From Pseudotabrizicola formosa (GTDB taxonomy: Bacteria > Pseudomonadota > Alphaproteobacteria > Rhodobacterales > Rhodobacteraceae), in the NCBI RefSeq assembly GCF_002900965.1, contig NZ_PJOM01000004.1, forward strand, positions 62,001-126,000: a stretch of 64,000 bases of DNA. The letters are read 5' to 3'. A model generated the notes under the pieces. It saw nothing but the letters and a program-made list of their open reading frames with translations. It had not been told where the DNA came from and searched no databases. This document shows, piece after piece, positions 7,756 through 16,361 of this stretch; position 1 is the stretch's first letter, and each line of letters begins with the position of its first letter. The position numbers and the translations under genes were made by a program.

Positions 7756-9789
7756 TCAGACATCCTTCACCAGACGCAGCGCATCATAGATCGCGGCATG
7801 GGTGTTGCGCGACGCCACCGCATCCCCGATTCGGTACAGGACAAAGCCTGTAGGCCCATCCCCCATGGGCTGGGGGTCACCCGCAATCAATGCGTCGTAA
7901 TCCACTGCGCCAAGGTTCTGCGACTGCGGCTTCAGATCAAAGTACAGATCGGCAAGCGGCTGGGTTCCGTGGTTGACCACGATCTGGTCAAACAGCCGCT
8001 CCTTGGTCACATCCATATAATCCGACCCGATCACGGCGCGCAGCTGGTTACCGTCCCGCTGTACCCCGCGCAGACGGTAGGTGACGGTAAAGGTTACGGG
8101 CTTGTCCTGCAGCGCCCGCATATAGGGCACAAGGTTCATGCCCATCACCTCGGGTGCAAAGCTGCGGTCAGGGGTCATCACCTCGACCGTGGCCCCGGCC
8201 TCGGCCAGGCGTTGCGCGGCCTGCAACGCCGTATGATCGCCCGCATCATCATACAGCAGCACGTTGGTGCCGGGCTTCACATCGCCGGACAGAATATCCC
8301 AGGCGCTGACGGTCAGCTCGTTGCCAAAGCCAAGCACCGCCGGTTCCGGCATGCCGCCCGTGGCGATGATCACGACATCGGGCGACAGCGCCAGCACATC
8401 TGCCGCTTCGGCATAGGTGTTGAACTGGAAGGACACCCCGCGCGCGGCGCATTGCGCCATGCGCCAGTCGATGATGCCGATCATCTCGGCCCGGCGTTTG
8501 GTTTGCGCTGTCAGGCGGATCTGACCGCCCGGCTGATCCGCCGCTTCCAGCACCGTCACGCGGTGACCGCGTTCTGATGCCACCCGCGCCGCCTCCAGCC
8601 CAGCAGGACCTGCGCCGACGATCACCACATGCTTTGCCAACGTCGCAGGCGCAATCTCATGCGGCATCGTCTCTTCGCGCCCGGTTGCCGGGTTGTGGAT
8701 GCACAGCGCCATGCCGCCCTGATAGATCCGGTCAAGGCAATAGGTGGCACCCACGCAAGGCCGGATATCCTGTTCCCGCCCCTCGACAATCTTGCGCACG
8801 ATATGCGGGTCGGCCATGTGGGCCCGCGTCATGCCGACCATATCCAACTGCCCGGATTGCACCGCATAGCGGGCAGTCGCCACATCGGGGATGCGCGCGG
8901 CGTGAAAGGTCGGCAGGCCCACCTCGGCCCGCACCCGGCCGGCGAAATCCAGATGCGGGGCAGATTTCATTCCTTGAATCGGGATCACATCTGTCATCGC
9001 GGGGTCGGTGTGAATGCGCCCCTTGATGATGTTCAGAAAGTCCACGAGGCCAGACTCGCGGAACATCTTTCCGATGGCGATGCCCTCCTCGGCGTCAATC
9101 CCGCCCTTCTCCGCCTCATCCGCCGTAAAGCGCACGCCCAGCAGAAAATTCTCCCCCACCCGCTTGCGACAGGCGGCCAGCACGTCCATCGCGAACCGCG
9201 CCCGGTTTTCAAGGCTTCCCCCATAGGGGGCGGCAAGCGCATTGGTGAAGGGCGACATGAACTGATCCATCAGGTGGCCGTAGCATTCGAATTCCACCCC
9301 ATCGAGACCCGCCGCCTGCATCCGCTCTGCCGCATCGGCGTAATCGGTGATGATGCGCTCGATGTCCCAATCTTCCGCCACCTTGGGGAAGGCCCGATGC
9401 GCCGGTTCACGCGATGGCCCTGCCGCCACCACCGGCAGCCAGTCACCCTTGTCCCAGCGGGTGCGGCGGCCAAGATGCGTCAACTGGATCATCACCGCCG
9501 CCCCGGCCTCGTGGCAATCATCGGTCAGCCGCTTCAGCCACGGCACCACCTCGTCCTTGTAGGCGAGGATATTGTTGAACACCGGCGGGCTGTCCTTTGA
9601 CACTGCGGCCGATCCGGCCGTCATGGTCAACGCCACGCCGGCACGCGCCCGTTCCAGATGATACAGCCGGTAGCGGTCTTTGGGCATGCCATCTTCGGGA
9701 TAGGCGGGCTCATGGCTGGTGGTCATGATCCGGTTGCGCAGGGTCAGATGTTTCAGCTGATAGGGTTGCAGCAGCGGATCATTCGACAT
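7756..9789 (-). CDS. NADH:flavin oxidoreductase, N-demethylase-like (TMADH/DCR family)
   Basis: 677 aa two-part flavoprotein. Residues about 5-335 form an Old-Yellow-Enzyme TIM barrel (LKNRI-like LTLRNRIMTTSH; GVEFECYGHLMDQFMSP; NRARFAMDVL). A Cys-rich linker (C345, C351, C363) and a C-terminal Rossmann region (VVIVGAGPAGLEAA, about 388-401) follow, as in trimethylamine dehydrogenase and 2,4-dienoyl-CoA reductase. The active-site region resembles the proline-betaine / N-methylproline / dimethylglycine demethylases, so removal of an N-methyl group is a fair guess. The canonical fourth cluster Cys is Ala348. It is divergent from the molybdenum hydroxylase operon across 155 bases and may share its regulation. 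The exact substrate is unknown. Confidence 0.8.
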   Translation of the reverse strand: MSNDPLLQPYQLKHLTLRNRIMTTSHEPAYPEDGMPKDRYRLYHLERARAGVALTMTAGSAAVSKDSPPVFNNILAYKDEVVPWLKRLTDDCHEAGAAVMIQLTHLGRRTRWDKGDWLPVVAAGPSREPAHRAFPKVAEDWDIERIITDYADAAERMQAAGLDGVEFECYGHLMDQFMSPFTNALAAPYGGSLENRARFAMDVLAACRKRVGENFLLGVRFTADEAEKGGIDAEEGIAIGKMFRESGLVDFLNIIKGRIHTDPAMTDVIPIQGMKSAPHLDFAGRVRAEVGLPTFHAARIPDVATARYAVQSGQLDMVGMTRAHMADPHIVRKIVEGREQDIRPCVGATYCLDRIYQGGMALCIHNPATGREETMPHEIAPATLAKHVVIVGAGPAGLEAARVASERGHRVTVLEAADQPGGQIRLTAQTKRRAEMIGIIDWRMAQCAARGVSFQFNTYAEAADVLALSPDVVIIATGGMPEPAVLGFGNELTVSAWDILSGDVKPGTNVLLYDDAGDHTALQAAQRLAEAGATVEVMTPDRSFAPEVMGMNLVPYMRALQDKPVTFTVTYRLRGVQRDGNQLRAVIGSDYMDVTKERLFDQIVVNHGTQPLADLYFDLKPQSQNLGAVDYDALIAGDPQPMGDGPTGFVLYRIGDAVASRNTHAAIYDALRLVKDV

Positions 9790-9944
9790 CGGGCACCTTC
9801 GTTGTTTTCCGGCAGCCTAGGTTTGCAGCGGCCTGCGCGCATAACCGAAAGCGACCGCTGAATGTCTGTTCCAGCCGCCTGAGCGGCGTTGACAGCGCGG
9901 GCCGGGCAATCGCACTCTGCCTCATGACCGACACGGGGGAAGAC

Positions 9945-10772
9945 ATGCGCAGCTATGCGCGGCCACAGACACTCGACGAAGCCATCGGCCTGCTGGCGCA
10001 GGGACAGCACCGCATTCTGGCGGGCGGCACCGATCTTTACCCAAGTGCCGGGATGCAGCTTGACGGCGACGTGCTGGACCTGACCGCCATTCCCGCACTT
10101 TCTGGCGTTACGCATGGGGCCGGGTTGCGCATCGGGGCCTGCACCACATGGACCGCGATTGCCGAGGCCGATCTGCCCCCCGCGCTGCGCTGTCTGCAAC
10201 AGGCGGCCCGGCAGGTGGGTGGGCGGCAGGTGCAGAATGCGGGCACCATCGGCGGCAACCTGTGCAATGCCTCCCCCGCCGCAGATGGCGTGCCGCCGCT
10301 GCTGGCGCTGGATGCGGTGGTAGAGCTTTCGGGTCCGGGCGGGACACGACAGGTGCCCCTGACCCATTTCCTGACCGGTCCCCGACAGACCCTGCGCGCC
10401 ACGGATGAGGTGCTGACTGCGGTAATCCTCCCCGATGCGGCGCTGTACGGGCAATCCAGCTTTGAGAAGCTGGGCGCGCGGGCCTATCTGGTGATCTCTA
10501 TCGCCATGGTCGCGGCACGGATTCAGGTCACAAACGGTCAGATCACCAAGGCCGCGATTGCGGTGGGCGCCTGCTCTGGCGTGGCGCAACGCCTGCCCGC
10601 GGCAGAGGCGGCGCTGACAGGCGCACCCGTCGCCGAAGCCGCCGCCAGAGTGCGCGCCGCAGATGTGGCAACCGCTTTGTCACCCATCGATGATGTGCGG
10701 GCCAGCGCAAGCTATCGGATCGTCGCCGCAACCGAACTGGTGCGCCGTGCCGTCACCGGGGCCTTGGCATGA
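9945..10772 (+). CDS. Molybdenum hydroxylase FAD-binding subunit (CoxM/XdhB type)
   Basis: 275 aa medium subunit of a xanthine-dehydrogenase-family enzyme; it carries FAD and passes electrons from the Fe-S clusters to the acceptor. Motifs: ILAGGTDLYP (about residue 29) and TIGGNLCNASPAADGVPPLLALDA (about 100-122), both FAD contacts, then the CO-dehydrogenase-flavoprotein C-terminal domain. The ATG at 9945 has GGGGGA seven bases upstream and gives the usual MRSYARPQTLDEA start; an ATG at 9924 lacks a ribosome binding site. The stop overlaps the next gene (ATGA), which supplies the Fe-S and Mo domains. First gene of the catabolic run. Confidence 0.92.
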   Translation: MRSYARPQTLDEAIGLLAQGQHRILAGGTDLYPSAGMQLDGDVLDLTAIPALSGVTHGAGLRIGACTTWTAIAEADLPPALRCLQQAARQVGGRQVQNAGTIGGNLCNASPAADGVPPLLALDAVVELSGPGGTRQVPLTHFLTGPRQTLRATDEVLTAVILPDAALYGQSSFEKLGARAYLVISIAMVAARIQVTNGQITKAAIAVGACSGVAQRLPAAEAALTGAPVAEAAARVRAADVATALSPIDDVRASASYRIVAATELVRRAVTGALA

Positions 10773-13423
10773 TCGCCTTCACCTTGAACGGCAAGCCGGT
10801 CACGACCAAGGCCGCCCCCACCGCGCGCCTGACCGAGGTGTTGCGCGATCACCTGGGGGCCATGGGCACCAAGGTGGGCTGTGACGCCGGTGATTGCGGG
10901 GCCTGTACGGTCCTTCTGAACGGCGCACAGGTTTGTGCCTGTATGGTGCCTACGGCGCGGGTCGCGGGCGCCATCGTCGAAACGATAGAATCGGACGCCG
11001 AAGATCTGGAAAATCTGCGCAATGCCTTCCTGCGCCACGGGGCGGCGCAATGCGGCATCTGTACGCCGGGGATGCTGATGGCAGCGGTCGATCTGCGCCG
11101 CCGCGTGCCCGCACCGACCGAGGCACAGGTGCAGGATGCTTTGGGCGGCGTGCTCTGCCGCTGCACCGGCTATCGCAAGATCATTACGGCGATCTGCGAT
11201 ACCGCTGTGTCAGACCCTGTTTGTACCGAAGGCGTCGGCGCATCCGTCCCCCGGCTGGACGGGCAAGCCAAGGTGCGCGGCGACAGTTTCGGCGCGGATG
11301 ACTGGCCGCAAGGCGCGCTGACCGTGGTCGCCTTGCGATCCCCGCACCCCCATGCCGCGTTTCGCTTCGGCGATCTGTCGGGCTTTGCCCGCAGCCCCGG
11401 CGTGGCAGCCATTTTCACTGCCGCCGACATTCCCGGACGCAACGCCTTTGGCGTGATCCCCGCCTTCGCCGACCAGCCTGCCATCGCCCCAAGCCCGGCA
11501 CGGTTTCGCGGGGAATGTGTGGCGCTGATGGCCTTTGAGGCCGGAACAGAGCCTGATCTGACGGGCTTTCCGGTGGAGTGGGTGCCTCTGCCGGCGCTGA
11601 CCACCCCTGCCGAAGCCGAGGCACAGGGCGCGCCGCAGGTCCACCCCGACCGCGCGGCAAACCGCCTGATCGAAGGCCGCGTTATCCGGGGCGATGCAAA
11701 GACGGCACTGGCGCAATCGGCGCATATCGTCACCGGCACCATGCAGACCGGCTATGTCGAGCACGCCTATATCGAACCCGAGGCCGGGGCCGCATGGATG
11801 GAGGGCGACACCCTGACCATCCGCGCCTGCACCCAGGCCCCGGTGATGGACCGCGACGAAACGGCCCTGGTCCTGGGCCTGCCGCCAGACCGGGTACGGA
11901 TCATCCCTTCGGCCGTGGGCGGCGGGTTCGGGTCGAAATTGGATGTCAGCCTGCAACCGCTCCTCGGGCTGGTCACGCTGAAAACCGGGCGGCCCTGTCG
12001 CATGGTCTATTCCCGTCGCGACAGCATGACATCAACCACCAAGCGCCATCCGGCAGAGATGCAGGGCAGCATCGGCTGTGATGCCAGCGGTCGGCTGACT
12101 GGGATGGTCTTCGAAGGGCGATTCAACACCGGGGCCTATGCCAGTTGGGGGCCGACCGTGGCCAACCGGGTGCCGGTGCATGTGAGCGGTCCTTATCTGA
12201 CGCCCAACGTCCACGCCCGGGCCCGCGCCATCCACACCCATGGCCCGGTCTCCGGTGCCTTCCGCGGCTTTGGCGTGCCGCAGGCGGCGCTGTGGCAGGA
12301 AACCCTGTTTGACCAACTGGCGGCAAAGGCCGGGCTGGACCGGCTGGAGTTCCGCATCCTGAACGCCCTGCGTGACGGAGATGCCACGGCGACCGGACAG
12401 GTGATGCAGGCCGCAGGAATAGGGCCTTGCCTGACAGCCCTTCGCCCACATTGGAAAAGAGCCATGTCAGAGACTGTTCCGGGCCGGGGGGTCGGTGTCG
12501 CCGCATGCTGGTACGGCTGCGGCAATACCGCGCTCCCCAACCCGTCTACCATCCGCATTGGCCTCTCCGCCCAGGGCCGCGTGATGCTGCATCAGGGGGC
12601 AACCGATATCGGCCAGGGATCAAATACCGTGATCGCCCAGATCGCGGCGCAGGCGCTCGGCCTGCCGCTCGCGCAGTTCACGCTGATCGGCCCCGATACC
12701 GCCCTGAGCCCCGACGCGGGCAAAACCTCAGCCAGCCGGCAGACCTTTGTCTCGGGCCGCGCCGCCAAAGCCGCTGCAGAGGCGCTGCGCCGTCAGATCC
12801 TGCGGCTGGGAAATGCATCAGACGGCGCGACGCTGGCGCTCACTGGCGCGACTTTGACCCTCACCGAAGGCCGCACCCGCCGCCAGATTGATCTCTCCAC
12901 CCTCCCCCGCGACCACCACGGCTATGCCCTCACGGCAGAGGAAAGCTATGACCCACCAACCTCGGCGCTGGATGAAAACGGGCAAGGCGTGCCTTATGCG
13001 CTCTATGGCTACGGCGCGCAGATGGTGGAACTGGAGGTGGACCCTGCCCTCGGCACCCTGCGCCTGCTGAAGATCACCGCTGCCCATGACGTGGGCCGCG
13101 CCATCAACCCCCAGCTTGCCACCGGCCAGATCGAGGGCGGCATTGCGCAGGGAATCGGCCTCGCGCTGATGGAAGAATACCTGCCCGGCCGCACCGAAAA
13201 CCTGCACGATTATCTGATCCCCACCATCGGCGACGTGCCCCCGATCGAAAGCCTGCTGACCGAGGTGCCAGATCCCGAAGGCCCCTATGGTGCCAAAGGG
13301 CTCGGTGAACATGTGCTGATCCCCACCGCCCCCGCCATCCTGAACGCCATCCGCCACGCCACCGGGGCCACCCTGACCCAAGTGCCGGTCCTGCCGCATC
13401 GCCTGCTGGCCGCCCTCAGATGA
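10769..13423 (+). CDS. Molybdenum hydroxylase, fused [2Fe-2S] and molybdopterin-binding subunit
   Basis: 884 aa. The N-terminal 150 residues equal a separate small subunit: plant-ferredoxin cluster (GCDAGDCGACTVLLNG) and a second four-Cys cluster (QCGICTPGMLM and GVLCRCTGYRKI). From about residue 160 the large molybdopterin-cytosine-dinucleotide subunit follows: VGGGFGSKLD, GAFRGFGVPQAALWQE, and near the C-terminus YGAKGLGEHVLIPT, with the Glu used as catalytic base in this family. Such enzymes insert water oxygen into a C-H next to ring nitrogen or into aldehydes. Overlaps the FAD-subunit gene by 4 bases. Neighbours (6-hydroxynicotinate-reductase-like, HyuAB) point to a nicotinate-like N-heterocycle. 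The fusion is less common than three separate genes. Confidence 0.92.
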   Translation: MIAFTLNGKPVTTKAAPTARLTEVLRDHLGAMGTKVGCDAGDCGACTVLLNGAQVCACMVPTARVAGAIVETIESDAEDLENLRNAFLRHGAAQCGICTPGMLMAAVDLRRRVPAPTEAQVQDALGGVLCRCTGYRKIITAICDTAVSDPVCTEGVGASVPRLDGQAKVRGDSFGADDWPQGALTVVALRSPHPHAAFRFGDLSGFARSPGVAAIFTAADIPGRNAFGVIPAFADQPAIAPSPARFRGECVALMAFEAGTEPDLTGFPVEWVPLPALTTPAEAEAQGAPQVHPDRAANRLIEGRVIRGDAKTALAQSAHIVTGTMQTGYVEHAYIEPEAGAAWMEGDTLTIRACTQAPVMDRDETALVLGLPPDRVRIIPSAVGGGFGSKLDVSLQPLLGLVTLKTGRPCRMVYSRRDSMTSTTKRHPAEMQGSIGCDASGRLTGMVFEGRFNTGAYASWGPTVANRVPVHVSGPYLTPNVHARARAIHTHGPVSGAFRGFGVPQAALWQETLFDQLAAKAGLDRLEFRILNALRDGDATATGQVMQAAGIGPCLTALRPHWKRAMSETVPGRGVGVAACWYGCGNTALPNPSTIRIGLSAQGRVMLHQGATDIGQGSNTVIAQIAAQALGLPLAQFTLIGPDTALSPDAGKTSASRQTFVSGRAAKAAAEALRRQILRLGNASDGATLALTGATLTLTEGRTRRQIDLSTLPRDHHGYALTAEESYDPPTSALDENGQGVPYALYGYGAQMVELEVDPALGTLRLLKITAAHDVGRAINPQLATGQIEGGIAQGIGLALMEEYLPGRTENLHDYLIPTIGDVPPIESLLTEVPDPEGPYGAKGLGEHVLIPTAPAILNAIRHATGATLTQVPVLPHRLLAALR

Positions 13424-13466
13424 CTCCTCCTCTTAGTCATTATCTGTTCATAAATATCCCGGGGGT

Positions 13467-13484
13467 CCGGGGGCTGGCCCCCGG
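13467..13484. repeat. GC-rich hairpin between hydroxylase and reductase genes
   Basis: CCGGGGG-CTGG-CCCCCGG forms a 7-bp stem with a 4-base loop in the 88-base gap between the Mo subunit and the next gene, preceded by AAATATCC. No U-tract follows, so it is not a classical terminator. From memory, similar C/G-run hairpins are common in Rhodobacterales intergenic DNA; this was not checked. It may protect the upstream message or partly uncouple the two gene groups. Confidence 0.6.
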
Positions 13485-13511
13485 TCCGACTTCAGCCACA
13501 AGGGCCACCGC

Positions 13512-14954
13512 ATGACTGCTCCAGCCGAAAAGATCCGCTGCGATGCCTGTCCGGTGATGTGCTACATCGCCCCCGGCCAGAGCGGGGCCTGTGACCGCTA
13601 TGCCAATGTTGACGGGCGTATCTTGCGCACCGATCCGGTGGTCCTTTTGTCCCGCACCGTTGCGGCAGGTGGGCATGTCGTGCCCTTTGCCACCCGTGAC
13701 TGGGACGGTGATCCCTTCCCTGCCGATGCCTTTGTCACCGGCATCGGGTCGGGCACCACCTACCCCGACTATAAGCCCGCACCCTTTGTCATTGCGTCCA
13801 CTGTTGACGGGGCCGATATGGTTACGGTGGTCACCGAGGCGATCTTTTCCTATTGCGGCGTCAAGGTGAAAATCGACACCGACCGGCATCTGGGCGCAGA
13901 AGGTGCGATTGTCCGGGCCGGGGGTGAACCGGTTGGTCATGTCACCACCACGGAATACGGCAGCCAGATGCTCGCCTTGGGCGGCGTGCATCACCTGACC
14001 GGCGGCAGCAAGCCCGAAGGCCGGGTCACCTGCGCCACCCTGCTCTCGCTGTGCAATGCGGCACCTGTCGATCTGACCATCGATGGCGGTTCTGCCATCA
14101 CGGTGCAGGCGGGACAGCCACCGATCGTTGATGGCCGGGCCGAGCGGCGGATGCGGGTAGGCTGCGGGTCAGCCACCATCGGCATGTTTGCCAGCCAATG
14201 GGTCGGGCTGGTGGATGAGGTGGTGGTCGTCGATGACCACATCACCGGCGTGGTCAGCGAACATCAGGCCGGCAAGGTGCTGGGCTGGCAGCCCACCGGC
14301 ATCCGGATCAAGGGCCACCGCTCGACGCCGGGCCGCTATTTCCGGGTGTCGGAACCGGGCTTAGGCTGGGGCGGCACGCAATTGACAGATCCGCTGACCA
14401 TTCTGGGCCCCTGGGAGGCGCGCAAGGGCGCAAGGCCCGGGCTGACCCTTCTGATGGTGTCCACAACCGGCGAGGAATTTGCCTATTACGTGCTGGATGA
14501 GGCTCTGACACCGCAAAAACAGCCGCTCCCCGAGGCGCTGCAGGCCACCGTCAGGCTGATTGACGAGAATTGCGAGCCATCGCTGTGCACGGTGCTGTTC
14601 ATGGGCGGCGCGGGCGGCTCTCTTCGTGCCGGGGTGACCCGGAACCCGGTGCGATTGACCCGGTCGGTGCAAGCCGGGCAGACGCGGCTGACCAGTGGCG
14701 GGGCTGACTGCTATGTCTGGCCGGGCGGCGGCATCACCTTCATGGTCGATGTGACTCGCCTGCCTGCGGGTGCCTTTGGCTATGTGCCCACGCCCGCGCT
14801 GGTGGCACCGCTGGAATTTACCCTGCCACGCGCGGAGTATCTGGCAATGGGCGGTCATGAAACGGCGATCCGTACCCTCGAGGCCACCCGGGCGGAGGGT
14901 GGCGAATATCAGACGCACGCCCGGCTGATGCAACCGCCAAGGCCGCTGCCATGA
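13512..14954 (+). CDS. 6-hydroxynicotinate reductase-like iron-sulfur protein
   Basis: 480 aa. The N-terminus has C10-x2-C13-x3-C17-x9-C27 (IRCDACPVMC, GACDRY), a [4Fe-4S] motif. The whole protein resembles the family named after 6-hydroxynicotinate reductase of Eubacterium barkeri, an enzyme that reduces the hydroxylated pyridine ring to a tetrahydro-oxo lactam and carries Fe-S and covalently bound flavin. A strong ribosome binding site (AAGGG) precedes the ATG. The stop overlaps the UPF0280 gene. Standing after a Mo hydroxylase fits hydroxylation followed by ring reduction. I see no canonical ApbE-type flavinylation motif, so cofactor and substrate remain inference; the family name may be over-specific. 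Confidence 0.75.
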   Translation: MTAPAEKIRCDACPVMCYIAPGQSGACDRYANVDGRILRTDPVVLLSRTVAAGGHVVPFATRDWDGDPFPADAFVTGIGSGTTYPDYKPAPFVIASTVDGADMVTVVTEAIFSYCGVKVKIDTDRHLGAEGAIVRAGGEPVGHVTTTEYGSQMLALGGVHHLTGGSKPEGRVTCATLLSLCNAAPVDLTIDGGSAITVQAGQPPIVDGRAERRMRVGCGSATIGMFASQWVGLVDEVVVVDDHITGVVSEHQAGKVLGWQPTGIRIKGHRSTPGRYFRVSEPGLGWGGTQLTDPLTILGPWEARKGARPGLTLLMVSTTGEEFAYYVLDEALTPQKQPLPEALQATVRLIDENCEPSLCTVLFMGGAGGSLRAGVTRNPVRLTRSVQAGQTRLTSGGADCYVWPGGGITFMVDVTRLPAGAFGYVPTPALVAPLEFTLPRAEYLAMGGHETAIRTLEATRAEGGEYQTHARLMQPPRPLP

Positions 14955-15787
14955 CCGGCGCGGTGGTGGCGCGCCTTCCAGACGGGCGCATGCATCTGCA
15001 GCACGGGCCGATCGACATCATCGCACAGGCCTGGGGCGATGCAGCGGCTGTCGCCGAGGGCGAGAGGCTGGCGGCCACAAGATTCGGCTCTGTGCTGGCG
15101 GAACTGGCCGCCGAACTGCCGGTGTTGCGCCGCGAGGCGGGGCAGCCGACTGGCAGCATCGGGCAGAAGATGGCACAGGCCACCGCGGCCTTTGCCCCCC
15201 GCTTCATCACGCCGATGGCAGCGGTGGCGGGCGCTGTGGCAGATGCTGTGCTGTCCGCATTGGCCATTCCTGGCGTGACGCGGGCCTATGTCAACAACGG
15301 CGGAGACATAGCGCTGCATCTGATCCCGGGTGAGAGTCTGACCTGTGCCATTGCCACGCAGCCCGGCTGGCCTGACCGCCTTACCTTGCGCGCCGAAGAT
15401 GCGGTGCGCGGCATTGCCACCTCGGGCTGGCGGGGACGAAGCTGGTCACTGGGGATTGCCGATTCCGTGACCGTGCTGGGACGGACGGCGGCCATGGCCG
15501 ATGCGGCGGCCACCATGATCGCCAATGCGGTGGACCTGCCCGGCCACCCAGGCATCTGCCGTCGCCCGGCGGTGGACTTGCAAGCCGACAGCGATCTGGG
15601 CACGCGGCCTGTCACCGTGGCTGTGGCGCGGCTGTCGGCAGCCGAGGTTGCCGCGGCGCTTGCCGCTGGCAGTGCCGCGGCAGAGTCGTTCCGCAGGCGC
15701 GGCCTTATTGAAGCGGCCGCACTTTTCCTGCAGTCTGAAACGCGGGTCATTGGCCCGGTTGCGTTGAAGGAGCCTGCCCTTGTCTGA
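14951..15787 (+). CDS. UPF0280 family protein (ApbE-like fold)
   Basis: 278 aa member of UPF0280, a family related in fold to the ApbE FMN transferases but with no established function. Visible blocks: GPIDIIAQAWGD near the N-terminus, a central Ala-rich segment (MAAVAGAVADAVLSAL), AYVNNGGDIALHL (about residues 114-126), and TAAMADAAATMIANAV (about 178-193), the last two matching positions where ApbE-like proteins bind flavin nucleotide. Translationally coupled to the reductase gene (ATGA) and overlapping the next gene by 8 bases. The pairing suggests a maturation or accessory role for the reductase; this is inference. Confidence 0.85.
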   Translation: MTGAVVARLPDGRMHLQHGPIDIIAQAWGDAAAVAEGERLAATRFGSVLAELAAELPVLRREAGQPTGSIGQKMAQATAAFAPRFITPMAAVAGAVADAVLSALAIPGVTRAYVNNGGDIALHLIPGESLTCAIATQPGWPDRLTLRAEDAVRGIATSGWRGRSWSLGIADSVTVLGRTAAMADAAATMIANAVDLPGHPGICRRPAVDLQADSDLGTRPVTVAVARLSAAEVAAALAAGSAAAESFRRRGLIEAAALFLQSETRVIGPVALKEPALV

Positions 15788-16361
15788 CTTTGCCATCCGC
15801 AAGATCACCTTGCAGATTGAGGAAATCCTGCATGAATCGGGGCCGATTGCCGACCCGCCGCCGCTGCGTGGCGCGGTCTATGCCATTTGTGCCAACCCTT
15901 TCGCCGGGCGGTTTGAAGAAAACCTGATGCCTGCGATGGAGGCATTGAAACCGCTGGCACTGAACCTGACCGATCGTCTGGTCGCCGCCATGGGCGGGCG
16001 CGATGGCATCGACGCCTATGGCAAAGGGGCCATCGTGGGCGAGGCCGGGGAAAGCGAGCACGGCGCGATCTGGCATGTGGCGGGCGGTTACGGCATGCGC
16101 GAACGGCTGGGCGAGTGCCGGGCGATTGTGCCCTCGGCGATGAAGGTGGGCGGCCTGGGGGCCACGCTGGATATACCGCTGGGCCATCTGAACGCCGCCT
16201 ATGTTCGGTCGCGCTTTGATGTGATCACCGTGGCCTGCGAGGATGGCCCGCGCGCAGGCGAGGTGCTGTTTGCGCTGGCCATGGGGCGCGGCGGTCGGGT
16301 GCACAGCCGGATGGGCGGGCTGGAAATCGATCAGGTCAAGGGCGAGGACGGGTTGAGATGA
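15780..16361 (+). CDS. AA_synth (DUF1185) family protein
   Basis: 193 aa protein of the family called amino acid synthesis family protein, for which no reaction is firmly established. It begins with TTG, but AAGGAG stands eight bases upstream and the reading frame starts inside the end of the UPF0280 gene, so this start is well supported. Conserved-looking stretches include GAVYAICANPFAGRFEENL (about 27-45), DGIDAYGKGAIVGEAGESEHGAIWH (about 73-97) and HLNAAYVRSRFDVITVACEDGPRAGE. Overlaps the next gene by 4 bases. Its place between ring reductase and transporter suggests a catabolic step, perhaps on the reduced or opened product. Confidence 0.82.
   Translation: MSDFAIRKITLQIEEILHESGPIADPPPLRGAVYAICANPFAGRFEENLMPAMEALKPLALNLTDRLVAAMGGRDGIDAYGKGAIVGEAGESEHGAIWHVAGGYGMRERLGECRAIVPSAMKVGGLGATLDIPLGHLNAAYVRSRFDVITVACEDGPRAGEVLFALAMGRGGRVHSRMGGLEIDQVKGEDGLR

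Noticed and set aside
9889-9894. TTGACA as -35 of the hydroxylase operon
   Set aside because: At 16-18 bases spacing there is no acceptable -10 hexamer, so it is not listed as a promoter.
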